This document shows positions 1 to 8,249 of a DNA stretch of 64,000 bases, one piece after another. A model generated the notes under the pieces. It saw only the letters and a list, made by a program, of their open reading frames with translations, had not been told where the DNA came from and searched no databases. The position numbers were made by a program, and so were the translations under genes. Numbering within the stretch: position 1 is the stretch's first letter; the number at the start of each line of letters is the position of its first letter. The DNA comes from an uncultured Bacilli bacterium (GTDB lineage Bacteria; Bacillota_I; Bacilli_A; RFN20; CAG-631), in the NCBI GenBank assembly GCA_934201705.1, contig CAKPXF010000014.1, forward strand, positions 5,741 to 69,740, given 5' to 3'.

Positions 1-1647
1 ACCCATAAATGTGGAACAAGTGCAACAATTGCTACTTCAGATAATTATATTAATTTACATTATTTAGGTGTTAAATTATATAAATTAGCTATTAGTGAAA
101 AAGGCTTTGTTAAAGACATAGAAAAGCCTATTCCTAATGACTTTAAATACGAATTACCAGAGGAAATATATGCAAATAAGGAATATACATTTCCAAGTAT
201 TGAATTTAAAGATAATGTAGATACAAGCATTGATTATTATTTATCTTATCAAGATCCATATAATAATACTGTTGAACTTGAAAAAAATTCTAAATCTTTT
301 ATTCCTGATTATGAAGGTATTTATACATTTACTATAAAAGCTTCAGATTCAGCTAATAACACTTTTACAGATAAGTTTTCTTTAACAGCAATAATAGCAC
401 CAAATATGCCAATTATTTATTTTGAAAAGCTACCAGAAAAAAATGGTCGAGTTAATGAAAATTATTTTGTTCAGCCTATTTCTTATCCAAAAGATTGTAA
501 TTATAAGCTAAGTACAGTTGTAATTGACCCAAATGGAAATGAAGTAACAGTTAAAAATTATTTGTTCAAGCCAGAAATGGTTGGTGAATATAAGATTTAT
601 TATTCAGCTACAAATGAAAATGGAACAAGTAAGCTATTTGCTCGTGTTTATATTAAATATAATACAAATAATGAAGATCCTTATAAAATTTATAAAGATT
701 TAAAGCATTATAATGGAAATATAGCTTTAAGTGAAAATAATGAGCTTGTAGTTAATGGAAATACTTCGTGTATGCTACCATTTTCTTTAAAAGAAGGCTT
801 AAGCATTGATATTACTTTATCAACATTAAAATCTTCATGGCTAGGTCTTAATTTTACGCGTTATGCTTGCTTTTCACGTTATTATTTTAATGAAGAAGAT
901 TATATTAAAAATAATTCTGCTCCAGGATTATATGTTCTTATTTATAAAGATAGTGATGATTCTTATTATTGCAATATTGACTATGTAACGCTTAATGGTG
1001 GAAGAATGGTTGTGGCTAATCACTCATATGCTGGAGGAAATAATAATAATATAACATTCTCTTTAAGACAAAATGATAATACTGACACAATTATTTTAGC
1101 AGTTAATGGGCAAAAGAATCAAAATTATGAACTAAATAATTCAGTTTTAGCTTCAACAATTTCTGATAATGAAGGCTTTATCTATCTTGGCTTTTCCAAT
1201 ATAGTTTCAGGGCCTGTTTATATTAAAAAGATTGATATTTGTGATACCACAGCTCCAGAGATAACTATAAATGGGAATATTAATGAAAGCTACAAATTAA
1301 ATTCAAAGCTTAAAATTCCTTCAATAAAAGCGGTTGATGCTCATGATGGAAAGGTAGAGGCAATTATTAATTTATATTCTCCAAATGGCAAAAAAATTGA
1401 TATATCATTAAATGAAATAGCTTTAGATGAAGAAGGAATATATTATTTAATTGTGTCTTGCAAGGATAATTCAAATAATGAAAATAATAAAATATTTGAA
1501 ATAAAGGTTGGAAATACAAATAAGGAAAAATACTTTAAAAAAGAAGAACCACAGAAAGGATGCAAAGGAAATAGTAACCCTCAGGCTATTACCTTTTTAG
1601 CTATTTTATTAACCTTAGCAATGGGAATTAAAAAATATGAAAAATAA
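1..1647 (+). CDS. Ig-like surface protein, 5' end missing, C-terminal membrane anchor
   Basis: The frame is open from the first base, so this gene starts before the window; the ATG at 406 is internal. At least 548 residues are visible. The protein has repeated beta-sandwich-like stretches: one covers about bases 130-390 and a similar one about 1240-1520, with the 'DxxDG(K/S)' style seen in bacterial Ig-like and cadherin-like domains. A lectin-like middle part lies between them. The C-terminus has a short Gly/Cys/Asn motif (GCKGNSNP), a hydrophobic helix and a basic tail (KKYEK), which is the layout of a cell-surface sorting or anchor signal. It overlaps the next gene by 11 bases, so it belongs to the glycan operon; a role in binding glycan at the surface is inference. 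Confidence 0.7.
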   Translation, partial: THKCGTSATIATSDNYINLHYLGVKLYKLAISEKGFVKDIEKPIPNDFKYELPEEIYANKEYTFPSIEFKDNVDTSIDYYLSYQDPYNNTVELEKNSKSFIPDYEGIYTFTIKASDSANNTFTDKFSLTAIIAPNMPIIYFEKLPEKNGRVNENYFVQPISYPKDCNYKLSTVVIDPNGNEVTVKNYLFKPEMVGEYKIYYSATNENGTSKLFARVYIKYNTNNEDPYKIYKDLKHYNGNIALSENNELVVNGNTSCMLPFSLKEGLSIDITLSTLKSSWLGLNFTRYACFSRYYFNEEDYIKNNSAPGLYVLIYKDSDDSYYCNIDYVTLNGGRMVVANHSYAGGNNNNITFSLRQNDNTDTIILAVNGQKNQNYELNNSVLASTISDNEGFIYLGFSNIVSGPVYIKKIDICDTTAPEITINGNINESYKLNSKLKIPSIKAVDAHDGKVEAIINLYSPNGKKIDISLNEIALDEEGIYYLIVSCKDNSNNENNKIFEIKVGNTNKEKYFKKEEPQKGCKGNSNPQAITFLAILLTLAMGIKKYEK

Positions 1648-3148
1648 TATTAAAATTAAATTATATAATGATGAAATGTGGTATAGTGGTTGTATTGACG
1701 ATACGATAAATATGCCCTATACTATTAATTCAAATGTCAAATTTGATGCTACAAAAAGTGATTCATATAATGAGGTAAATCCTATCTTAATTAGTAGCAA
1801 AGGTAGATATGTTGCAGCCTTAGATTATTTTGTTTATGAATTTAAAAATGGTGAATTAATAGTTAACTCAGATTATAAATTAGATAGTGGAGAAAAAGAG
1901 ACATTTGTTGAAGCGTATAATTATATAAAAAATACTTATTATAGCTTTAATAAGAAGCATCCATTTATGCGTTTGTTTACATCTCCACAATATTGCTCAT
2001 GGATGGAACTTAATAAATATATAAATCAAAATAGCCTTATAGAATATGCTAAAAGCATAATTGATGCTAAATTAGATCCGGGTGAATTAATTATTGATGA
2101 TGGCTGGGAGGATTATTATGGTCAATATGCCTTTTCTAAGAAAAAATTCCCTAATCCTAAGGGAATGATTGAGACATTAAATGAATTAGGCTTCTTTGTT
2201 ACTGTTTGGATGACGCCATATATCTTTTTAGATACACCAAGCTTTAATGAATTAAAGGAAAAGGATTTACTTATTAAGAATGAAAATGATGAGATTTTTA
2301 TTTGTACATGGTGGGAAGGAAAGTCAGCTTGTATTGATTTAAGTAATCCTAATGCTATTAAGTGGCTTAATTTAAAGCTAGATGCTTTAAAAAAGCTAGG
2401 AGTTAAGGGGTTTAAGCTTGATGGTGGAGATTCTCGTATTTATAAAGATAATTTAAAATGCTATGATAAATCAATAAAAAGTGCTTGTGATATTGCTGAA
2501 GTATATGGTAAATTTGCTGCCAATTTTGATGTTTCAGAAATACGATCTACATGTAAATGTGGAGGGCTTCCAGTAATGCAAAGAATAGCTGATAGATACC
2601 ATTGCTGGGAGGATATTAATAATGGCTTTGATGGAATTGTAAAAAAATCCTTAGTAATGTCTATGTTTGGTTATCCTTATAATTGTCCTGATATGATAGG
2701 CGGCGGACAAATTGATGATATTGAAAAAAATAAATTAATTGATAAAGAATTAGTTGTAAGGTATATTCAAGCAGCCACTTTAATGCCATCTTGGCAGTTT
2801 TCAAGAGCAATATGGAAGGATAAATATTTTAAAGAAATCATTCTTTCAATGAATAATATTAGAAAATCATTTAATAATGAACTTGAAAAGGCTGTTATTA
2901 AATGTGCTAATGATGGAACTTTAATTATTAAACCTATGATATATTTTAATAACAAAGCAGATGATTTAAATCAATTTATATTAGGAGAAAATATTTTTGT
3001 TGCTCCTGTATTAAAGAAAAATCAATTTGAAAAAGAAATCACTTTACCTGATGGAATATGGGAATATGGCTATGACCATAAGTTATATAAAGGTAAGGTT
3101 TTAGTAAAAACACCACTTGAAGTATTACCATACTTTATTAAAAAATAG
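1637..3148 (+). CDS. GH31 family alpha-glycosidase-like enzyme
   Basis: 503 residues, no signal peptide, so probably cytoplasmic. The central part is a GH31 (beta/alpha)8 barrel. IDDGWED lies near residue 150, and the nucleophile motif GFKLDGGD puts the likely catalytic Asp at residue 262. The HCWEDIN segment offers Asp326 as a candidate acid/base, followed by the GH31-like CPDMIGGG. GH31 enzymes release alpha-linked glucose, xylose or related sugars; the substrate cannot be read here. The start lies inside the end of the surface-protein gene with only a weak ribosome site, which suggests translational coupling. A beta-helix lipoprotein gene follows after 11 bases, so it is part of the same operon. 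Confidence 0.85.
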   Translation: MKNNIKIKLYNDEMWYSGCIDDTINMPYTINSNVKFDATKSDSYNEVNPILISSKGRYVAALDYFVYEFKNGELIVNSDYKLDSGEKETFVEAYNYIKNTYYSFNKKHPFMRLFTSPQYCSWMELNKYINQNSLIEYAKSIIDAKLDPGELIIDDGWEDYYGQYAFSKKKFPNPKGMIETLNELGFFVTVWMTPYIFLDTPSFNELKEKDLLIKNENDEIFICTWWEGKSACIDLSNPNAIKWLNLKLDALKKLGVKGFKLDGGDSRIYKDNLKCYDKSIKSACDIAEVYGKFAANFDVSEIRSTCKCGGLPVMQRIADRYHCWEDINNGFDGIVKKSLVMSMFGYPYNCPDMIGGGQIDDIEKNKLIDKELVVRYIQAATLMPSWQFSRAIWKDKYFKEIILSMNNIRKSFNNELEKAVIKCANDGTLIIKPMIYFNNKADDLNQFILGENIFVAPVLKKNQFEKEITLPDGIWEYGYDHKLYKGKVLVKTPLEVLPYFIKK

Positions 3149-3159
3149 GAGGATTTACT

Positions 3160-4713
3160 ATGAAGAAGAATTATTTTATAATGATGTGCTTAGTATTAAC
3201 ATTACTTGGCTGTAATAATAGTCAAATTTCAAATAATGATGAAATAGCCTATAGAAGTGAAGTTAAAAGTAATTATGCTGAATCAATTTATCTAACTGAT
3301 TATGTAAATGAGCTAAATGAAGAAGAAACAAAAGTATTTGCTAATGAATCTAAGCAAAATCATCAAGGATATGGAACTAAAGGTATTGCTAAATCATCAT
3401 ATTATACTACATATGTTAATGATAAGCTTGTAAATACCTATATGATTCAAACTGCTGAAAGAGATCCTCATTCTGTGTGTTTTTTAGATGTTTCAGAAGA
3501 TAAAATAAAAAATGGTTTAACTATTAAGCTTGATTATTTCGAAGAGGTATCAAAGGTTACATTATTACCTTTAAAATATAATATTACTCCAACATTTACT
3601 AACAAAACAATTAGCTTTTTTATTAATGATTATGGTTATTATACAATAATACCTGGAAATGAATTCAATCCGGATAAGGCTTATACGATATATGTTAGAA
3701 AGCCTGAATATATCGAGGTTCCTTATGGTTATACTTTAATTGAATATAAACCAGGATTACACTTTATTGATCCTATAAGTATTAAATCAAATACTATTTT
3801 ATATTTACACCAAGGTGCTTTCTTGCTTGGTAAAAACCCTGAAAATGGCAGCGAATCATTAGCTTTTATTGGTGCTTCATCTGCTGAAAACATTAAAATA
3901 ATGGGACATGGTGTTTTAGATATGTCACCAACCTATTGGCATGGGGCTAGGGGAATATATTTAAGAAATTGTAAGAATATTGAAATTAATGGTGTAACCT
4001 TAATTAATAGTCCAACTTGGACATTAACAGCTACTAATTGTGATAATTTAAAAATAGAAGATGTCATAATTTTTGGCTATAGAACAAATTCTGATGGCTA
4101 TGCAATATGTAGCTGCGAGGATGTAGTAGTTAAAAATTGCTTTGCAAGATCAGGTGATGATTTATTTGAAGTAAAAAGCTATACAGGAAAAGAAAGTAAA
4201 AATATTTTGTTTGAGGATTGCATTGCTTGGCCTGATAATTGTCGTGGCTTTGGTATTGTTCAAGAAACATATAGTAATATTTCAAATGTTACCTATAATA
4301 ATTGTAGCTTATTATATCAGCTAAATGACTGGTCAGAAAAAATGGCAAGCTTTGTAATTACAGCTGGTGAAATGGGTAGTGTTGATAAGGTTAGCTTTAC
4401 AAATTGTGATTTGTTTTATTCATCAGTTATAGCAATTCGTATGTCAACTGGTGAAAATGATGAAACAATGGGTACAAGAAACTTTAATAATAAAATTAGT
4501 AACGTTACCTTTAAAGATTGTGATTTTAAATATCCAGCTAGTGGTAATGGTATTGTTAAATTTAGAGATAATACAAAAGAAAAAAATTCAATTCAAAACA
4601 TTATTTTTGAAAATGTTACCTTTAAAGATAAAAAGCTAAATAACATAAGTGAAATTAATCCTGTACTTGAAAATATAAATGAATCAGAATTTAATTTTGT
4701 AACTGTAAAATAA
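3160..4713 (+). CDS. GH28-like pectinase-type beta-helix lipoprotein (copy 1)
   Basis: 517 residues. The signal peptide ends in a lipobox (LLGC, Cys18), so the mature protein should sit on the outer face of the membrane. An N-terminal beta-sandwich (about 60-190) is followed by a right-handed beta-helix with many 'N(V/I)xIxG' turns. Two GH28 signatures are present: NSDG (Asp312) and SGDD (Asp333, Asp334). The usual downstream His (GHG) and RIK motifs are not recognisable; RGFGIVQE stands near the expected His. GH28 enzymes cut polygalacturonan or rhamnogalacturonan, so a pectin role is likely but the exact bond is not. A strong AGGAGG precedes the start. The stop overlaps the next start (TAATG). 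Confidence 0.8.
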   Translation: MKKNYFIMMCLVLTLLGCNNSQISNNDEIAYRSEVKSNYAESIYLTDYVNELNEEETKVFANESKQNHQGYGTKGIAKSSYYTTYVNDKLVNTYMIQTAERDPHSVCFLDVSEDKIKNGLTIKLDYFEEVSKVTLLPLKYNITPTFTNKTISFFINDYGYYTIIPGNEFNPDKAYTIYVRKPEYIEVPYGYTLIEYKPGLHFIDPISIKSNTILYLHQGAFLLGKNPENGSESLAFIGASSAENIKIMGHGVLDMSPTYWHGARGIYLRNCKNIEINGVTLINSPTWTLTATNCDNLKIEDVIIFGYRTNSDGYAICSCEDVVVKNCFARSGDDLFEVKSYTGKESKNILFEDCIAWPDNCRGFGIVQETYSNISNVTYNNCSLLYQLNDWSEKMASFVITAGEMGSVDKVSFTNCDLFYSSVIAIRMSTGENDETMGTRNFNNKISNVTFKDCDFKYPASGNGIVKFRDNTKEKNSIQNIIFENVTFKDKKLNNISEINPVLENINESEFNFVTVK

Positions 4714-6371
4714 TGAATAACAAAAATCTATTTATACTCATTTTTGTAATTTTAATATCTAGTTGTTCTTTTACTAATTCATCATCAAGTGATTTTTTTA
4801 GTGAAAATAATATTATAGATGAAATTAGCAGTTTATCTACATTTAATAGTGCTTCGGAGGACGTTGAAGTGAAAAATAAAATATATCCAATTATTTATGA
4901 AAATATTCAAAAATTAAATGATCCAACAACATTTATAAAACAAGTAAATAAAGAAAATGGAAAGCATGATAATGATGCTAAAGAAATTGGAATTATTAAG
5001 TCAAATTACTTTAATTTAGCAGTTAATGATGTAAATGTTCCAGTTTATATGACACGTTCAGCCCTTGGAGGCCATAGCTTTAGTAATATTGATGTTACTT
5101 CTTCATCTTTTCCTCTTAAATGTATTTTAAACTTAGATGAAAAAACCACAAATGTAAAAATATTACCTTTATCTTTAAATACTAAATGCTATTTTTATGG
5201 AAATAGCAAACAAAAAATATTATTTGAAATTAATGATATTGGTAATTATACAATTGTAATTGATGATAAAAAAGAAAAAGCCTTAACAATTTTTGTAAGA
5301 GAAAAGGAAGAATTTAAAGCCCCTAGTAACTATACATTAAGAGTTATTCAACCAGAAAATCATGAAGATTTTATTACATTTAATAAAGAAAATGAGGTAT
5401 TATATTTTAAAAAAGGCACCCATTTATTAAGTCATGCTATTAATTTTAAAAATAATACAATTCTTTATTTAGAGGAAGGAGCATATATTTATGCAACAAT
5501 GCCTGATAATAAAGAAAAGCCAATAATTGAAGCAGATTGGTGTAATTTGCCTCGTTATAATGCTTTATTTCATGGTGAAAATGTAAATAATGTTAAAATA
5601 TTAGGTAGAGGAATGATTGATTTATCAAGGCTAAATTTCCATGCAAGGCTTGGAATTTGTTTTGATATGTCAAGTAATGTTACTATTAGTGGAATCACTT
5701 TAAATAATTCACCTGAATGGAGTGTTTTATTTACTCGCTGTAATGATATTTTAATAAATGAAGCATTATTATTTGGCTATAGACAAAATAGTGATGGTAT
5801 TTGCTTGACTGATTCAAGAAATTGTGTTGTTTCTAATTGCTTTGCAAGATCAGGGGATGATTTATTTGAGGTTAAATCAATGTATAAAGCATATGACAAA
5901 GCAATTGAAAATATTTTATTTATTAATAATAATGCTTGGCCTGATAAGGCTAGGGGTATGGGAATTATTGCTGAATCAGTAAGAAATATTAAGGATGTTA
6001 CTTATAAAAATTGTAGTATAGGCTTTGCAAGTGCTACTTGGATGGATGATTTAGGAGCTATTGTTGTCTATCCAGCAAATGATAGTGAAGTTTCAAATAT
6101 TAATTTTGAAAATATTGAAATTTATAGTTCAGCTTTATATCCTTTAGCTATTAAAAACTTAAATGATAGCAAGTCAATTATAAAGGATATTACCTTTAAA
6201 AATATTCATATTTATGATGATAAGCCAATAAAGGTAGCCTTAAGTGATAATGGTAAAATTGAAAATATTATTTTTGATCATTGCTATAGAAAAGGAATTT
6301 TAATGACAACATATAAAGAATATAAATTTAAAACTACAAATTATGATGAAAAAAGCATTATAATAAAATAA
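4713..6371 (+). CDS. GH28-like pectinase-type beta-helix lipoprotein (copy 2)
   Basis: 552 residues, a paralog of the preceding gene. The signal peptide has lipobox ISSC (Cys18), then a Ser/Asn-rich spacer, an N-terminal sandwich and a right-handed beta-helix. The conserved block FGYRxNSDG (Asp361) and CFARSGDDLFEVKS (Asp382, Asp383) is nearly identical to copy 1, and the weak GHG equivalent is again RGMGII. The two proteins therefore share both the kept and the lost GH28 residues. There is no separate ribosome site; the TAATG junction implies translational coupling to copy 1. It is probably an extracellular hydrolase acting on the same polymer at a different linkage. Confidence 0.8.
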   Translation: MNNKNLFILIFVILISSCSFTNSSSSDFFSENNIIDEISSLSTFNSASEDVEVKNKIYPIIYENIQKLNDPTTFIKQVNKENGKHDNDAKEIGIIKSNYFNLAVNDVNVPVYMTRSALGGHSFSNIDVTSSSFPLKCILNLDEKTTNVKILPLSLNTKCYFYGNSKQKILFEINDIGNYTIVIDDKKEKALTIFVREKEEFKAPSNYTLRVIQPENHEDFITFNKENEVLYFKKGTHLLSHAINFKNNTILYLEEGAYIYATMPDNKEKPIIEADWCNLPRYNALFHGENVNNVKILGRGMIDLSRLNFHARLGICFDMSSNVTISGITLNNSPEWSVLFTRCNDILINEALLFGYRQNSDGICLTDSRNCVVSNCFARSGDDLFEVKSMYKAYDKAIENILFINNNAWPDKARGMGIIAESVRNIKDVTYKNCSIGFASATWMDDLGAIVVYPANDSEVSNINFENIEIYSSALYPLAIKNLNDSKSIIKDITFKNIHIYDDKPIKVALSDNGKIENIIFDHCYRKGILMTTYKEYKFKTTNYDEKSIIIK

Positions 6372-6427
6372 AAGGTGGTTAGCATACTAATAGCAAGTTA
6401 GTATAGCTAAAGCTAAAATAAAATATT
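6372..6427 (+). promoter_or_regulatory. Hairpin between ribosome site and start codon
   Basis: The only Shine-Dalgarno-like sequence here, AAAGGTGG at 6371-6378, lies about 50 bases before the ATG at 6428. Between them is a hairpin: TAGC plus ATACTAA (6380-6390) pairs with TTAGTAT and GCTA (6398-6409), with one bulged A and a 7-base loop. An in-frame TAA just upstream rules out an earlier start in that frame. Folding the hairpin would bring the site to about 19 bases from the ATG. Confidence 0.55.
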
Positions 6428-7660
6428 ATGATAGAAAATTTAAATAAGCACATTGAAAGAAGCTTTAAAAGATTATCAGATGATATTTATTCTATAAATA
6501 GAATCTGGCAAAATGAAAATTATGATTGGCCAGGGGATTTCGAAGGAAGAGCCTTGCTAGCTTTTGTATGTCTTTATGAAATAACAAATCAAAAAATTCC
6601 ATGTATGGATGAAATGATAAATGATTTATTAAAGCATTTAAATAAAGAAGGATATATGGGAAAAATAGCAAATGGTATAGCAGATGAGCAGCAATTATCA
6701 GGACATAGCTGGTTGCTTCGTGGGCTTTGTGAATACTATAATGTTTTTAAAGATGAAAACGCTCTTAAATATGCTAATAGAATTATAGAAAATCTTTATC
6801 TTCCCCTTATTGATTTATATAATAATTATCCGCTAAATAGAAATAAAAATAATGAAGGTGGTGTTAGCGGAAGCACATATAAAACTATAAATAACTGGAA
6901 GCTTTCAAGTGATATTGGCTGTGCTTATATGTGTTTAGATGGCTTAACAGCCTATTATGAAATAACTAAGGATAATGATGTTAAAAAGGCTATTGATCTA
7001 TTAATAAATGGCTTTATTAATCTTGATAGATTAGCTTTGAAATGCCAAACTCATGCATCCTTAACTGGAGCTAGAGGAATTATGCGTTTATATAAAATTA
7101 CAAATGAAGAGAAATATCTTGATTATGTAATTGAAATTTTTGATTTTTATATTAAATATGGAATGACACTTAATTATGAAAATATAAATTGGTTTAATAG
7201 AAATGATAGCTGGACTGAGCCATGTGCTGTTGTTGATAGTTTTATATTATCATTATGGTTATATGAAATAACTAATGAAAAGAAATATCAAATATTAGCA
7301 TCAAGAATATGGTTTAATGGATTATTATTTTGCCATAGAGAAAATGGTGGTGCTGGTCCTAATACTTGCGTTAATTTAAAGCAACCATATTTAAATATAA
7401 GTATGTATGAGGCTTTCTTTTGCTGTAGCATGCGTTATTGCGAAGGCTTAAAATATGCTTGGCAATATGAGCATATTATTACTAGTGATGATAAGATAAT
7501 TAAAGATGAATATGGTAGAGTATTTAAAGGAAATAAGCTACTAGTTAACGATGAAAATAATGACTTTCCTTTTTGTATCCATATAAGATTTGATAATAAG
7601 GACTATATAGAAATTCCAACATTTGTAAAAAATAAAAATTATAAGCTAAAAGTGTTTTAA
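6428..7660 (+). CDS. (alpha/alpha)6 glycosidase, GH127/DUF1680-like
   Basis: 410 residues, no signal peptide, so probably cytoplasmic. The sequence is all-helical, with repeated 'ALxYxxxI' helices of a six-hairpin barrel. The DWPGDFEGRALLA stretch near the N-terminus, the HASLTGARGI block, the TEPCAVVDS block and the late FFCC motif resemble GH127-type beta-L-arabinofuranosidase-like proteins. In that family, a cluster of Cys residues binds zinc and supplies the nucleophile. It is shorter than characterised members (often over 600 residues) and has almost none of their C-terminal beta-sandwich. It is the last gene of the glycan operon. A role on arabinose or uronic-acid side chains of pectin is inference. 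Confidence 0.6.
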   Translation: MIENLNKHIERSFKRLSDDIYSINRIWQNENYDWPGDFEGRALLAFVCLYEITNQKIPCMDEMINDLLKHLNKEGYMGKIANGIADEQQLSGHSWLLRGLCEYYNVFKDENALKYANRIIENLYLPLIDLYNNYPLNRNKNNEGGVSGSTYKTINNWKLSSDIGCAYMCLDGLTAYYEITKDNDVKKAIDLLINGFINLDRLALKCQTHASLTGARGIMRLYKITNEEKYLDYVIEIFDFYIKYGMTLNYENINWFNRNDSWTEPCAVVDSFILSLWLYEITNEKKYQILASRIWFNGLLFCHRENGGAGPNTCVNLKQPYLNISMYEAFFCCSMRYCEGLKYAWQYEHIITSDDKIIKDEYGRVFKGNKLLVNDENNDFPFCIHIRFDNKDYIEIPTFVKNKNYKLKVF

Positions 7661-7772
7661 GTAATTATTATGTAAAGAAATCTATTAAAGAATTACATAA
7701 AAATATTTTAGTAAATAGCTTAATAGCTAATAATACAACCTAGTGGTAATTTGTTTATTTAATTATTATTGA

Positions 7773-7801
7773 TTTTGTTTTTGTTAAAAATCTAGTATAA
7801 T
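7773..7801 (+). promoter_or_regulatory. Candidate promoter for PPC/RNase operon
   Basis: TTTTGT (7773-7778), a 17-base spacer and TATAAT (7796-7801), ending 21 bases before the ATG at 7823. The -10 is consensus and the -35 is weak. It separates the glycan operon from the next two genes. Confidence 0.5.
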
Positions 7802-7822
7802 TACTTATTGAGGATTAATGCA

Positions 7823-8248
7823 ATGGAATATAAAAGATATGATAATTATTTAGCTATAAGACTTGATAAAAATGAAGAAATTATAGCAAGCTTAAATAAA
7901 ATAATAAATGATGAAGGTATTAATAGTGGAATTGTTAATGCAATTGGAGCAACTAATGATTTTACAATTAATACCTTTAATACTACTTTAAAAAAGTATC
8001 AAGAAAACAATTTTAAAGGAACATATAAAATAGTTTCGTTAACTGGTAATATTACTTTAAAGGATAATGAACCTTATATTCATTTACATATGGCTTGTGC
8101 TGATAATAATGGCAATGTAGTTGGAGGTCACTTAAAAAGTAGTATTATTTCAGCAACTCTTGAAATGTTTATTACTATTATTGATAAAAATATTAATAGA
8201 AAATATGATTTAGCTACTGGGCTAAATCTAATGGAGTTTGATAAATAA
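7823..8248 (+). CDS. PPC/DUF296 domain protein
   Basis: 141 residues from the ATG at 7823; this start has GAGG nine bases upstream, while the in-frame TTG at 7808 has none. The whole protein is a PPC (DUF296) domain: an alpha/beta fold with the IHLHMAC motif, where the HxH pair is a likely metal site, followed by GNVVGGHL. In plants this domain sits beside AT-hooks. The stand-alone bacterial forms form trimers and have no settled function, though they are often annotated as DNA-binding. The downstream lipoprotein gene starts one base after this gene's stop codon, so the two are probably co-transcribed. Confidence 0.8.
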   Translation: MEYKRYDNYLAIRLDKNEEIIASLNKIINDEGINSGIVNAIGATNDFTINTFNTTLKKYQENNFKGTYKIVSLTGNITLKDNEPYIHLHMACADNNGNVVGGHLKSSIISATLEMFITIIDKNINRKYDLATGLNLMEFDK

Positions 8249-8249
8249 T

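Noticed and set aside
7823..8248. PPC protein as an inhibitor of the barnase-like protein
   Set aside because: It has a clear PPC/DUF296 fold with the HxH and GGHL motifs and no resemblance to barstar.
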